Source of the DNA: an uncultured Prevotellaceae bacterium
Lineage (GTDB): Bacteria; Bacteroidota; Bacteroidia; Bacteroidales; Bacteroidaceae
Direction of reading: 5' to 3'
DNA length: 35,163 nt
Assembly: GCA_947304115.1 (NCBI GenBank)
Contig: CAMZAE010000019.1
Location: 1-35,163 of the forward strand
Position numbers and translations under genes: made by a program. The notes beneath the pieces are model-generated. The model was not told where the DNA came from and did not search any database. It saw nothing but the letters and a program-made list of their open reading frames with translations. This document shows positions 16,357 to 23,704 of the stretch, one piece after another. How positions within the stretch are numbered: the stretch's first letter is position 1; each line of letters opens with the position of its first letter.

Positions 16357-16377
16357 TACCTTTGCAGTGCAAAAGTA
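16357..16377. promoter_or_regulatory. Back-to-back -7 boxes for ksgA (+) and the UPF0104 gene (-)
   Basis: TACCTTTGCA (16357-16366) and TGCAAAAGTA (16368-16377) form a 21-bp quasi-palindrome around a single G, with one mismatch. Each arm is a good TAnnTTTG box, one pointing to ksgA and the other to the flippase-like gene. Neither has an obvious TTTG at -33. Confidence 0.6.
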
Positions 16378-16393
16378 CAAATAAATAAGGAGA

Positions 16394-17206
16394 ATGAGAG
16401 CGGTTAAGCCGAAAAAGTTCCTCGGACAGCACTTTTTGACCGATTTGAGCATTGCTTCCCGCATTGCCGACACGGTGGATGCCTGCCCCGACCTGCCTGT
16501 ACTGGAAGTCGGACCAGGCATGGGAGTGATGACACAATACCTTGTCCGAAAGCCCCGTCCCTTGAAAGTGGTCGAGATAGACGATGAGAGTGTGACCTAT
16601 CTCCGCAAGACCTATCCGGAGCTTGAGGACAGCATCATCGAGGACGACTTCCTCAAGATGCACCTTGAGCGCACTTTCGGCGGTTCACCCTTCGTGCTGA
16701 CAGGCAACTACCCCTACAACATCTCCAGTCAGATCTTCTTCAAGATGCTCGACTACAAGGACCTGATTCCCTGCTGCACAGGTATGATTCAGAAGGAGGT
16801 TGCAGAGCGCATCGCGGCAAAGCCAGGCAGCAAGGCCTACGGCATACTGAGCGTGCTCATTCAGGCCTGGTACGATGTGGAATATCTCTTCACCGTAGAA
16901 CCCGGTGTCTTCAACCCGCCACCCAAGGTTCGCAGTGCTGTCATCCGCATGACACGCAACAAGACGACCGAGCTTGGCTGCGACGAAAAGCTCTTCAAGC
17001 AACTTGTCAAGACGACGTTCAACCAGCGGCGGAAAATGCTGCGCAACAACATACAGCCGCTCCTCACGCAGTTGAAGACGGACAATCCGGACTGTCCGGA
17101 GTTTACGGAACTCCTTGCTGACCCGATTGTCCAGAAGCGCCCCGAACAACTCAGCGTCGAGGATTTCATCGCCCTCACCCTCCGCTTGCAGGAAAACCGC
17201 CCTTAA
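16394..17206 (+). CDS. rsmA/ksgA: 16S rRNA dimethyladenosine transferase
   Basis: Uses S-adenosylmethionine to dimethylate the two adjacent adenosines in the 3'-terminal hairpin of 16S rRNA, a late step in 30S maturation. The 270-aa length is normal. Visible motifs are KKFLGQHFLTD (7-17), the SAM-binding VLEVGPGMG (36-44), EIDD (61-64), EDDFLK (83-88), and the catalytic NYPYNISS (105-112). The C-terminal domain has NQRRKMLRNN. It is followed after 35 bp of short-period repeat by fbp. Confidence 0.97.
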   Translation: MRAVKPKKFLGQHFLTDLSIASRIADTVDACPDLPVLEVGPGMGVMTQYLVRKPRPLKVVEIDDESVTYLRKTYPELEDSIIEDDFLKMHLERTFGGSPFVLTGNYPYNISSQIFFKMLDYKDLIPCCTGMIQKEVAERIAAKPGSKAYGILSVLIQAWYDVEYLFTVEPGVFNPPPKVRSAVIRMTRNKTTELGCDEKLFKQLVKTTFNQRRKMLRNNIQPLLTQLKTDNPDCPEFTELLADPIVQKRPEQLSVEDFIALTLRLQENRP

Positions 17207-17207
17207 A

Positions 17208-17241
17208 TCCCATAAGTCCTATAAGTCTCATAAGTCCTATA
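17208..17241. repeat. Short-period repeat (CATAAGTC/CTATAAGTC) between ksgA and fbp
   Basis: The words CCATAAGTC, CTATAAGTC, TCATAAGTC and CTATAA follow one another at 9-10 bp and fill the whole gap up to the fbp start codon. Similar words recur at 28458-28503 in front of cysS. Confidence 0.8.
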
Positions 17242-19242
17242 ATGAACAACACAATCGACATGCGCCTGCTGCAACTCCTATCGCAGACCTTCCCCAACAG
17301 CGAGAGCGCAAGCACCGAAATCATAAACCTGGAAGCCATACTCAGCCTACCGAAAGGCACCGAGCATTTCGTGGCCGACATACACGGCGAGCACGAGGTC
17401 TTCCTCCACATCCTTCGCAACGCCAGCGGTAACATCAAGCGAAAGGTTCACGACCTTTTCGACGGCTCCCTGCCTGAAAGCGTCATGCGCGACCTCTGCA
17501 CGCTCATCTACTATCCCGAGAAACGCCTTGAGATGATAGAGGAAGGCACAGACGAGGACCTTTCCGACTTCTATGCCCGCACCCTCCTGCAACTCATACA
17601 AGTCTGTCGCTCGGTGAGCAGCAAATACACGCGAAGCAAGGTCCGCAAAACCCTACCGCCGCAGTTTGCCTATATCATAGAGGAATTGCTCCACGAGAGC
17701 ACAAACGACGATGACAAGGAAGCCTACGTGCGCCGCATCGTCGAGACAATCATACAGACAGGACAGGCAAGGCACTTCATCGTCGCCATCTGCAACGTCA
17801 TACAGAAGCTGAGCATCGACCAGCTTCACATCCTGGGCGACATCTTCGACCGCGGGCCTGGCGCTCACATCATCATGGACTACCTGCTGACGCGCGACAA
17901 CTTCGACATCCAGTGGGGCAACCACGATGCGCTCTGGATGGGGGCGGCTGCCGGTTGCGACGCCTGCATCGCCATCGTGCTGAGGCTTTCCCTGCGCTTC
18001 GGCAACATGGCCACCCTCGAAGAAGGCTATGGCATCAACCTCCTGCCCCTTGCCACCTTCGCCATGGAGACGTATGCCGACGATCCCTGCCTGCAGTTCC
18101 TCCCTAACGGCCAGACGACCAATCCTCCACAAGACCAGAAGCAGACACGGCTCATCGCCCAGATGCACAAGGCCATCGCCGTCATACAGTTCAAGCTCGA
18201 AGGGCAGCTCATCCGGCAGCATCCCGAATGGAACATCGACCGCCGAGGCACACTGGAGAACATCGACCTCGCCCGGGGCACCTACCGCTTCGACGGCAAG
18301 GACTACCCGTTGCTCGACACCTCCTTCCCCACCCTCAACCCCGACGATCCCTATCGCCTGACATCCGAGGAGGAAGAACTGGTGAAACGCCTGCACCACT
18401 CCTTCCGCATTTCCGAGAAACTGCAGAAGCACATCCGCTGCCTCTTCAGCCACGGATGCATGTACACCATCTGCAACAGCAACCTGCTCTTCCATGCTTC
18501 CGTACCCCTCAATGCCGACGGCAGCCTGCGGCAGGTAATGCTCGATGGCACCCCCTATCAGGGACGAGAACTGATGCACCGCATCGGGATGATCATGCGC
18601 TCTGCCTTCCAGCACGACACGCCGCGCGAGCAGCGACTCAAGGCGCGAGACTTCTTCTGGTACCTATGGTGCGGCCCCGACAGCCCGCTCTTCGACAAGA
18701 GCCGCATGACGACCTTCGAGCGCTATTTCCTTGAAGAGCCAGCCACGCACCACGAGGAGAAGGGTGCCTATTACCAACTGCGCGAGGACCCTGCCGTTTG
18801 CACCCGCATCCTCGACAGTTTCGGAGTTTCCCTCCCCCTTGGGGGAGACGGAGGGGGGCCGCGTCACATCATCAACGGCCACGTTCCCGTTCATGCCGGC
18901 CAGGGCGAAAACCCCATCAAGGCGGACGGGATGCTGATGGTCATCGATGGCGGCTTCGCCAAGGCATACCACCACACGACGGGCATCGCAGGCTACACCC
19001 TCGTCTATCACAGCCGGGGCTTCCAACTCATCCAGCACGAGCCGTTCACCAGCACGCAGGAGGCCGTAGCCAAAGGCACCGACATCAAGAGCAGCACACA
19101 AATCGTAGAGATGATGGGGCGCCGCATCCGTGTCCGCGACACCGACAAAGGGCGGCAGATACAGATGCAGATAAAGGAACTACGCCAACTCCTCCATGCC
19201 TACCGCCACGGCCTCATCAAGGAGGATACGAAGCGGCGGTAA
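17242..19242 (+). CDS. fbp: Fructose-1,6-bisphosphatase, class III
   Basis: Hydrolyses fructose-1,6-bisphosphate to fructose-6-phosphate in gluconeogenesis. At 666 aa it is the long, metallophosphoesterase-type enzyme (FBPase class 3). The metal site is spread over FVADIHGEHEVF (43-54), GDIFDRGPGAHI (about 199-210) and WGNHDALWMGAAAG (about 225-238). HIINGHVPV and VIDGGFAKAYH lie near residues 543 and 570. Between DSFG and HIINGHV there is an extra PLGGDGGG stretch encoded by the palindromic element at 18829-18858; I would expect only a few residues there. The reading frame stays intact. A strong bidirectional terminator follows the stop codon. Confidence 0.94.
   Translation: MNNTIDMRLLQLLSQTFPNSESASTEIINLEAILSLPKGTEHFVADIHGEHEVFLHILRNASGNIKRKVHDLFDGSLPESVMRDLCTLIYYPEKRLEMIEEGTDEDLSDFYARTLLQLIQVCRSVSSKYTRSKVRKTLPPQFAYIIEELLHESTNDDDKEAYVRRIVETIIQTGQARHFIVAICNVIQKLSIDQLHILGDIFDRGPGAHIIMDYLLTRDNFDIQWGNHDALWMGAAAGCDACIAIVLRLSLRFGNMATLEEGYGINLLPLATFAMETYADDPCLQFLPNGQTTNPPQDQKQTRLIAQMHKAIAVIQFKLEGQLIRQHPEWNIDRRGTLENIDLARGTYRFDGKDYPLLDTSFPTLNPDDPYRLTSEEEELVKRLHHSFRISEKLQKHIRCLFSHGCMYTICNSNLLFHASVPLNADGSLRQVMLDGTPYQGRELMHRIGMIMRSAFQHDTPREQRLKARDFFWYLWCGPDSPLFDKSRMTTFERYFLEEPATHHEEKGAYYQLREDPAVCTRILDSFGVSLPLGGDGGGPRHIINGHVPVHAGQGENPIKADGMLMVIDGGFAKAYHHTTGIAGYTLVYHSRGFQLIQHEPFTSTQEAVAKGTDIKSSTQIVEMMGRRIRVRDTDKGRQIQMQIKELRQLLHAYRHGLIKEDTKRR
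18829..18858. repeat. 30-bp G/C-rich palindromic element inside fbp
   Basis: CTCCCCCTTGGGGGAG (18832-18847) is a near-perfect palindrome and is followed by GGAGGGGGG. The 30-bp block matches the intergenic copy at 8055-8084 at 25 positions with no gap. It is translated in frame as roughly S-L-P-L-G-G-D-G-G-G, just before the conserved HIINGHV segment. Confidence 0.8.
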
Positions 19243-19255
19243 GTAACAACAAAAA

Positions 19256-19288
19256 AACAGCCGGCAAGTGAAGTGCTTGTCGGCTGTT
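19256..19288. terminator. Bidirectional intrinsic terminator between fbp and the OM protein gene
   Basis: AACAGCCGGCAAG (19256-19268) pairs with CTTGTCGGCTGTT (19276-19288) over 13 bp with a single G-U pair and a 7-nt loop. A run of A precedes it and TTTTGTT follows it, so it can end transcripts from both convergent genes. Confidence 0.9.
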
Positions 19289-19311
19289 TTGTTATAAACA
19301 CAGATGGAATA

Positions 19312-19836
19312 TCAGAAGTCAACTGCCAGACGCAGCATGTGGTCCGTATGGTCAAGTCTTCCTTTATAGGACAGTCTGTGGAAATCTGCCTGATAGCCAA
19401 TACTGAAACGCTTGCTCACATACACACCGAGCTGCAAGTCAATGCGCATGGCACCAGAGTCCTTTTTCCCAATAATGTATTCAGGGCCAAAACCCACAGC
19501 ACCATAGGCCTTGATTTTGCCAAACTGGGGTGAAAAGCCACGGATACCTGTCCTTAAGAACTCTATCTCATGGTCTACGTCTTCTCCGGATGCATAGTCA
19601 TAGCCATAGGTAAAGCTCCAGATATCCCAAGCAAAATACTGTCCGAAGTTGCGGCGGACATTGAAGCCCAACTCAACCTGTTTAGCAATGGAGAAGCTGA
19701 AAGTCCTGTTCCATTTCTTCTGATAGTTCACGCCACCCAGTCCGTAGATGTCGGAACTCGACTCGTAGTAGTCCTGCGCCGACACGTTCTGCATGAAGGC
19801 GAAGCTGGCAAACAGAAGGATTATAATCTTTTTCAT
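19312..19836 (-). CDS. Small outer-membrane beta-barrel-like protein
   Basis: A 174-aa protein with a signal peptide (MKKIIILLFASFAFMQNVSAQ) and alternating aromatic/polar strands: FSFSIAKQVELGFNVR, IGYQADFHRLSYKG, and a last strand ending in Phe (MLRLAVDF). This fits a small eight-stranded outer-membrane barrel. No family was recognised with certainty. An alternative ATG two codons upstream at 19842 is possible. It lies 22 bp downstream of the first of two lipoprotein genes on the same strand, so a three-gene unit is likely. Confidence 0.72.
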   Translation of the reverse strand: MKKIIILLFASFAFMQNVSAQDYYESSSDIYGLGGVNYQKKWNRTFSFSIAKQVELGFNVRRNFGQYFAWDIWSFTYGYDYASGEDVDHEIEFLRTGIRGFSPQFGKIKAYGAVGFGPEYIIGKKDSGAMRIDLQLGVYVSKRFSIGYQADFHRLSYKGRLDHTDHMLRLAVDF

Positions 19837-19858
19837 AATCATTACATTTAGACGGTTA

Positions 19859-20299
19859 TTACTTCTTGTTCACCTGAAAGATGTGAATCCCTGTGCCTTT
19901 ATTACCGCGGAACACGGGGTCTGTCCAAACCTTGTCGTCCATCGAACGGAAGTTCTTGTAGAAAGCAGGACGGCCGGTCACAGTCACGCTGGTAATTTTG
20001 CTGCAGAAGAGGCCCCTGTAGTGGTTGAGCACGAACTGGGGTTCAAGCAGCATGTCGGCATTGCCATTGGCTGCCAAGGCCTCCTGTACGGCAGCCCTCT
20101 TGCAGTTGGCAGGACCGCCCTTGCGGATGGCCTTTGTAGTCATCAGCGTGTAGGTGATGCGCTGGGGAGCCACATCCAGGTCGGCAACGGTAGCGTTGTA
20201 CATCGAGTAGGGAACGCTTTCGGTGCGGGCCGTCTTGGTTGTGGTGGTGCATGCTGCAGACAGCAGAGCCGCAGCAAGCATGAACAGATATTTCTTCAT
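19859..20299 (-). CDS. Small lipoprotein, paralogue 1
   Basis: A 146-aa predicted lipoprotein (lipobox LLSAAC, Cys17) followed by a Thr-rich tether TTTTKTARTE. The body contains the segments PYSMYNATVADLDV, NADMLLEPQFVLNHYRGLFCSK and VTVTGRPAFYKNFRSMDDKVWTDPVFRG. These are shared nearly word for word with the paralogue at 20321-20779. No family name is recognised; NADxLxEPQF followed by a strand and SVTVTGRPA suggests a small alpha/beta periplasmic domain. It lies 21 bp after the paralogue, so it probably arose by tandem duplication. Confidence 0.75.
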   Translation of the reverse strand: MKKYLFMLAAALLSAACTTTTKTARTESVPYSMYNATVADLDVAPQRITYTLMTTKAIRKGGPANCKRAAVQEALAANGNADMLLEPQFVLNHYRGLFCSKITSVTVTGRPAFYKNFRSMDDKVWTDPVFRGNKGTGIHIFQVNKK

Positions 20300-20320
20300 G
20301 GTGAAATGCTGTTGATGGGT

Positions 20321-20779
20321 TTACTTCTTCATGGGACATTCCATGCCACGGCAGGGAGCGCCATAGTAGAAGTTTGCATTCCTCATGCCACGGAATACGG
20401 GGTCTGTCCAAACCTTCTCGCCCAGAGAACGGATGTTGATGTACTTTGCAGGACGGCCGGTAACGGTGACGCTGCTAACCTTGCTGCAGAAGAGGCCACG
20501 ATAAACGGAAATCACGAACTGAGGCTCCACGAGCAGGTCGGCATTGCCGTTCTGTGTCAGCACTTCGGCGATGGCAGCCTTCTTGCAGTTTGCAACACCG
20601 GCACGCTGGATGGCCTTAGAGGGAGTGTAGGTGTAGGAAACGCGATCACCCACCTGCAGGTCAGCAACATTGGCGTTGTACATCGAGTAGGGGATGTTCT
20701 CGGTGCGAGCCGTCTTTGTGGTAGTTGTACATGAAGCTGCCATCAGAGCAGCGGCCAGAATGAAAAGATACTTTTTCAT
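20321..20779 (-). CDS. Small lipoprotein, paralogue 2
   Basis: A 152-aa predicted lipoprotein (lipobox LMAASC, Cys17) with the same leader, Thr-rich tether and core as the neighbour at 19859-20299. It differs by a C-terminal tail, NANFYYGAPCRGMECPMKK, which has two extra cysteines and no counterpart in the neighbour. No function is assigned. No -7 box is seen within 90 bp upstream; the nearest candidate is at 21063-21092, which would give a long structured leader. Confidence 0.76.
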   Translation of the reverse strand: MKKYLFILAAALMAASCTTTTKTARTENIPYSMYNANVADLQVGDRVSYTYTPSKAIQRAGVANCKKAAIAEVLTQNGNADLLVEPQFVISVYRGLFCSKVSSVTVTGRPAKYINIRSLGEKVWTDPVFRGMRNANFYYGAPCRGMECPMKK

Positions 20780-20875
20780 AATGATACTTTTTTGCCCACC
20801 CGCAGATACCCGATAAGGTGATTAAATTAATAATGTGTTGATTGATTAGTTGTTTTTACTGATTTCCCTCATAAC

Positions 20876-21058
20876 AAAAAACGCGGGTATCCGTCTCTGC
20901 CCTGGTTCCAAACAAGCTGGGAACAAAGCATTGATGACGTTTTGGCATTACGAAGTGTCCCGTCCCCAACCACCCGACCGCTGCCAGAGTGCCTGCCGTC
21001 CTCAGCTTCGGCATTGTGTCTCTCTTTGCCTCCGCTATAATACAGCTTGGGTTGTGAC
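20876..21058 (-). ncRNA. Candidate structured small RNA or long 5' leader
   Basis: This is part of the only non-coding stretch over 300 bp (20780-21379). The minus-strand transcript would start just after the TATCTTTG box at 21070-21063 and end at six T residues (20881-20876). Three helices nest in order: CAAGCTG (21049-21043) with CAGCTTG (20919-20913), GGCAAAG (21030-21024) with CTTTGTT (20928-20922), and CGAAG (21010-21006) with CTTCG (20955-20951). Together they make a long rod, reminiscent of 6S RNA in shape, but I could not match a known family. Its G/C content is above that of the flanking A/T-rich DNA. Open frames exist in several phases here, but none has coding character. It could instead be the leader of the lipoprotein genes. 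Confidence 0.5.
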
Positions 21059-21062
21059 GTGA

Positions 21063-21092
21063 CAAAGATATGCATTTTTTAACAAAACCAAA
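21063..21092 (-). promoter_or_regulatory. Candidate promoter for the structured RNA/lipoprotein unit
   Basis: On the minus strand, TTTG (21092-21089) is followed after 18 bp by a perfect TATCTTTG (21070-21063). The spacing is one base shorter than usual. It is the only TAnnTTTG box found between fic and the lipoprotein genes. Confidence 0.6.
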
Positions 21093-21265
21093 AAATAAAT
21101 AACAAAAAATTACACTCCTTGCCTCTTTTTCCTGTCATTTCATGCATAAAGGCCCTGTATCTGAATTTATATGCGATATAAAGCCATTGCTTTTTGCTTG
21201 TTTTTCCCTTCGGCGAGACAAATACGACGAAGCACAGGGAGAACCCCGGTCCGGAACATGAAATT

Positions 21266-21353
21266 CTTCATTTTACGTCGCAAATTGTACATTTCACGAC
21301 GTAAATTGTACGTTTTACGACGTAATTTATACAATTTACGACGTAAAATGAAG
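21266..21353. repeat. Array C: four 21-bp palindromic units inside an 88-bp quasi-palindrome
   Basis: Units begin at 21270, 21291, 21312 and 21333, exactly 21 bp apart, each around TTTACGACGTAAA or a close variant. The outer ends, CTTCATTTTACGTCG (21266-21280) and CGACGTAAAATGAAG (21339-21353), are a perfect 15-bp inverted repeat. The whole block is one imperfect palindrome centred on GTAC at 21308-21311. It begins 26 nt after the fic stop codon. No gene is seen between it and the promoter at 21063-21092; that gap is plain A/T-rich DNA. Confidence 0.92.
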
Positions 21354-21379
21354 AAGCCGGAAGCAAAAAAAGGGGAACT

Positions 21380-22159
21380 CTAAAAGAGGAAATGGAAAAC
21401 TCCGTTGGCTTGCTTGTTTTTCATCTCCGTCTCCATGCGTTCAATGGCCGTTAGATAGAAGAAATACACAAGATGTTCAACGGAATCCTTGTGAAAGAGC
21501 TTTAGAGCTTTGATGTATGCCCCGCACTTTTCCCTCGGAATAATAAGCAGCGGATGCCCCTTTTGCAACAGTATTTTATTGGAAAGCAGTCGTCCCAAAC
21601 GCCCGTTTCCATCGCGGAATGGGTGTAGAAAGATAAAATAGCCATGAAACATTGCCGCCAGATACATGGCAGGCAGATGTCCGTCGTCTATGGCCTTTTG
21701 TGTCGATGCCAGCAGGTTGGGAACCCTGCCTATATTTTCCAGATGGTCGCCGAACAACGTGTCTCCTGCACCCATGTCCACTGTGGTATATTCGCCTGGT
21801 TTTGCGTCGGGATGCAGGTAAGAGATGGTGTGACAGGTGAGCAGGCTGTGCAAATGCAGGATAAAGTCCTCCGAAAGTTTGTCCTGCATGTGCTCCGTCA
21901 TCCAGTCGAAGGCGTGAAGATGGTCCAGCATCTCCATTGTTTCGACCAATGGCTTTCCAACAGGGACAACACCAAGCGACAATTCCATCAGTGCCCGCGT
22001 GTCGTCCACGCTGTACGAGTTCCCCTCTATACCACAACTATGTGCAGAAAACAAAGCCTCGGAATAGCGGGCATAATCATCTACACCCATTCTGGATATC
22101 ACCTTTTCGCGATAGGCTTCCAGAAGTTCCTGATAGCGTTTCTCCTCCTTTTCGCACAT
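21380..22159 (-). CDS. Fic family protein (probable AMPylase) with inhibitory motif
   Basis: A 259-aa Fic protein that would transfer AMP, or another nucleotide moiety, from ATP to a target hydroxyl. The active-site motif HPFRDGNGR (179-187) is complete, with catalytic His179. Ser41-Cys-Gly-Ile-Glu45-Gly46 in the N-terminal helix matches the inhibitory (S/T)xxxE(G/N) motif, so it is a self-inhibited class II-like enzyme. The flap region GEYTTVDMGAGD lies near 122-133. No antitoxin partner is visible: the neighbour 7 bp upstream is pssA. The target is unknown. Array C follows its stop codon by 26 nt. Confidence 0.9.
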   Translation of the reverse strand: MCEKEEKRYQELLEAYREKVISRMGVDDYARYSEALFSAHSCGIEGNSYSVDDTRALMELSLGVVPVGKPLVETMEMLDHLHAFDWMTEHMQDKLSEDFILHLHSLLTCHTISYLHPDAKPGEYTTVDMGAGDTLFGDHLENIGRVPNLLASTQKAIDDGHLPAMYLAAMFHGYFIFLHPFRDGNGRLGRLLSNKILLQKGHPLLIIPREKCGAYIKALKLFHKDSVEHLVYFFYLTAIERMETEMKNKQANGVFHFLF

Positions 22160-22166
22160 AGCATGA

Positions 22167-22877
22167 CTACCTTTTGGGGAAGGCTATTGACACTGCCACA
22201 TACCATATTATAATAGCGGCAAGGGAAGAGGTGCCGAGCAGCAGGAGGGGCAGGCAGCCGATGAGGAAGATGTACTTCTGCTTGTTGTCTGCCCAACTGA
22301 GGTTCTTGAACTTCAATGCCAGCATGGGCACTTCGCACACCAGCAACATGCAGAAGAGCAGCATGAAGAGGAACAGGAAGACGGCGTTGAACTTCAGCGA
22401 CACAAGAAAAGCATGTTCTCCCAGCACAAGACTTCCCCAAAAGAGGGCGTTGGCAGGCGTTGGCAGACCGATGAACTGCTGGTGCTGACGCTCGTCGATG
22501 TTAAACTTCGCCAACCGCAAAGCCGAAAAAGCCGCCATCAGGAATGCTGTATAGGGCAGGAAACTCTTTAGAGTTGAAAGTTGAAAGTTGAAAGTTGAAA
22601 GTTGTTCTGGGTAGTGTACCTCGTGGAAGAGGTAGAAGAGGATGGCACTGGGGGCCACGCCAAAGGTGACGACATCGGCCAGCGAATCAAGTTCCTTGCC
22701 TATATTGGAAGACACGCCAAGCGCTCGCGCCACCATGCCGTCAAAGAAATCGAACACGGCCCCAATGACAATCATCAGGACTGCCCATTGGTAGTTACCG
22801 TAGAAGGCTGCGCCTGTTGCCATGCAACCGCAGATGAGGTTGCAGCAGGTCAAACTATTAGGAATATGCTTTTTCAT
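22167..22877 (-). CDS. pssA: CDP-diacylglycerol-serine O-phosphatidyltransferase
   Basis: Makes phosphatidylserine from CDP-diacylglycerol and serine at the inner membrane, feeding the decarboxylase encoded upstream. Taking the start MKKHIPNSLTCC (22877; another ATG is at 22886), the protein has 236 aa and several membrane helices. The CDP-alcohol phosphotransferase signature D46-G-X2-A-R-X8-G-X3-D-X3-D68 is complete (DGMVARALGVSSNIGKELD and on). Residues 92-105 (QLSTFNFQLSTLKS) are encoded by a 10-bp-period repeat and look like an in-frame insertion between two membrane segments. The gene is followed after 7 bp by fic. Confidence 0.93.
   Translation of the reverse strand: MKKHIPNSLTCCNLICGCMATGAAFYGNYQWAVLMIVIGAVFDFFDGMVARALGVSSNIGKELDSLADVVTFGVAPSAILFYLFHEVHYPEQLSTFNFQLSTLKSFLPYTAFLMAAFSALRLAKFNIDERQHQQFIGLPTPANALFWGSLVLGEHAFLVSLKFNAVFLFLFMLLFCMLLVCEVPMLALKFKNLSWADNKQKYIFLIGCLPLLLLGTSSLAAIIIWYVAVSIAFPKR
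22571..22604. repeat. In-frame 10-bp repeat (AACTTTCAAC words) inside pssA
   Basis: On the coding (minus) strand the 10-bp word CTTTCAACTT repeats about three and a half times. It is translated as two copies of QLSTF/QLSTL. Similar words (AACTTTCAACTTTCGACTT) occur just upstream of dnaE at 23860-23880. Confidence 0.85.
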
Positions 22878-22911
22878 TGGACACAAAACGTTAAGATGAT
22901 ATTTTAACTAG

Positions 22912-22973
22912 GAATTGCACGAATTACACGAATTGGCTACGTCTTTGAGAACTTTGACAGATTCGTGCAATTC
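22912..22973. repeat. Inverted repeat of CACGAATT words between psd and pssA
   Basis: GAATTGCACGAAT (22912-22924) and ATTCGTGCAATTC (22961-22973) form a perfect 13-bp inverted repeat. Within each arm the ACGAATT word recurs every 10 bp. The block fills most of the gap between psd and pssA and could fold into a hairpin in the shared message. Confidence 0.8.
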
Positions 22974-22979
22974 GTGGTT

Positions 22980-23684
22980 TCACATAGTAGCTTGTTGTTT
23001 TAGTTTGGCAACTATTGTCTCGTTGCCGACGGTCTTCTGATGAAGCTCCACACAAACCTCTGTGCCAAGAGGGAGATAGAGGTCAACGCGCGAGCCGAAC
23101 TTGATGAAGCCGAGGTGCTCATCCACATAGCAGTCTTCGCCTACGCTGGGATAAGTGACGATGCGGCGGGCCATTGCGCCTGCCACCTGCCGCACCAGAA
23201 TCTCCGTGCCGTCGGGTGTCTCGATGACCACCAGACTGTGCTCGTTCTCGTCGCTTGCCTTGGGCAACCACGCCTTGTGGAAGTTGCCGTCAAGGTGCTC
23301 GACAAGCTTCACCGTTCCATCCACGGGAATCCAGTTGGCGTGCACATTGAAGAGGCTCATAAAGATGCTCACCATGACGCGGCGGTCGTGGAAGTACTCG
23401 TTCTCCTCTGTCTCTTCCACCACGACCACCTTGCCGTCGGCCGGTGCCAGGACAAGCCCATCCGTCTCCCCCTCGAAGGTGCGGATAGGACACTGGAAGA
23501 AGTTCAGCAAAATGCCATAAAGAACAGCACTCACTGTAATGCAGATGTCAAAGTATATCTTGGCTTCGAAGATGTGCAGTATTGCAAAGTTTATCACAAT
23601 CAACACAATCGCACTCCACAGAAGCGTTGCATTTCCTTCGTGATGAAGGCGTATTTTCTTTAGTTTTCTTAATCTTTTGCCCAT
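22980..23684 (-). CDS. psd: Phosphatidylserine decarboxylase proenzyme, short form
   Basis: Decarboxylates phosphatidylserine to phosphatidylethanolamine, using a pyruvoyl group made by self-cleavage. The 234-aa protein is of the short PSD type. Two hydrophobic helices at residues 22-62 anchor it. The LAPADGKV motif (79-86), [13 protein letters not shown] (108-120) and the cleavage site FGSR with Ser198 are all visible. An in-frame extension to 23807 is rejected because it passes through the promoter; the start [10 protein letters not shown] is preceded by a good -7 box. It is transcribed with pssA and divergently from dnaE. Confidence 0.94.
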   Translation of the reverse strand: MGKRLRKLKKIRLHHEGNATLLWSAIVLIVINFAILHIFEAKIYFDICITVSAVLYGILLNFFQCPIRTFEGETDGLVLAPADGKVVVVEETEENEYFHDRRVMVSIFMSLFNVHANWIPVDGTVKLVEHLDGNFHKAWLPKASDENEHSLVVIETPDGTEILVRQVAGAMARRIVTYPSVGEDCYVDEHLGFIKFGSRVDLYLPLGTEVCVELHQKTVGNETIVAKLKQQATM

Positions 23685-23704
23685 AGTTGTTGCATAGTGC
23701 GCTT

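Noticed and set aside
20850..21065. Small open frames on both strands in the 600-bp gap
   Set aside because: Several frames are open at once here with no clear coding bias, and nested complementary segments suggest structured RNA instead.
21266..21353. CRISPR array
   Set aside because: The units are palindromic and diverged, the period is only 21 bp, there are no 30-bp unique spacers and no cas genes are nearby. The same holds for the arrays at 69-146 and 10396-10479.
21380..22159. Fic toxin-antitoxin pair
   Set aside because: The inhibitory motif is in the same polypeptide and the adjacent genes are pssA and non-coding DNA, so no separate antitoxin is indicated.
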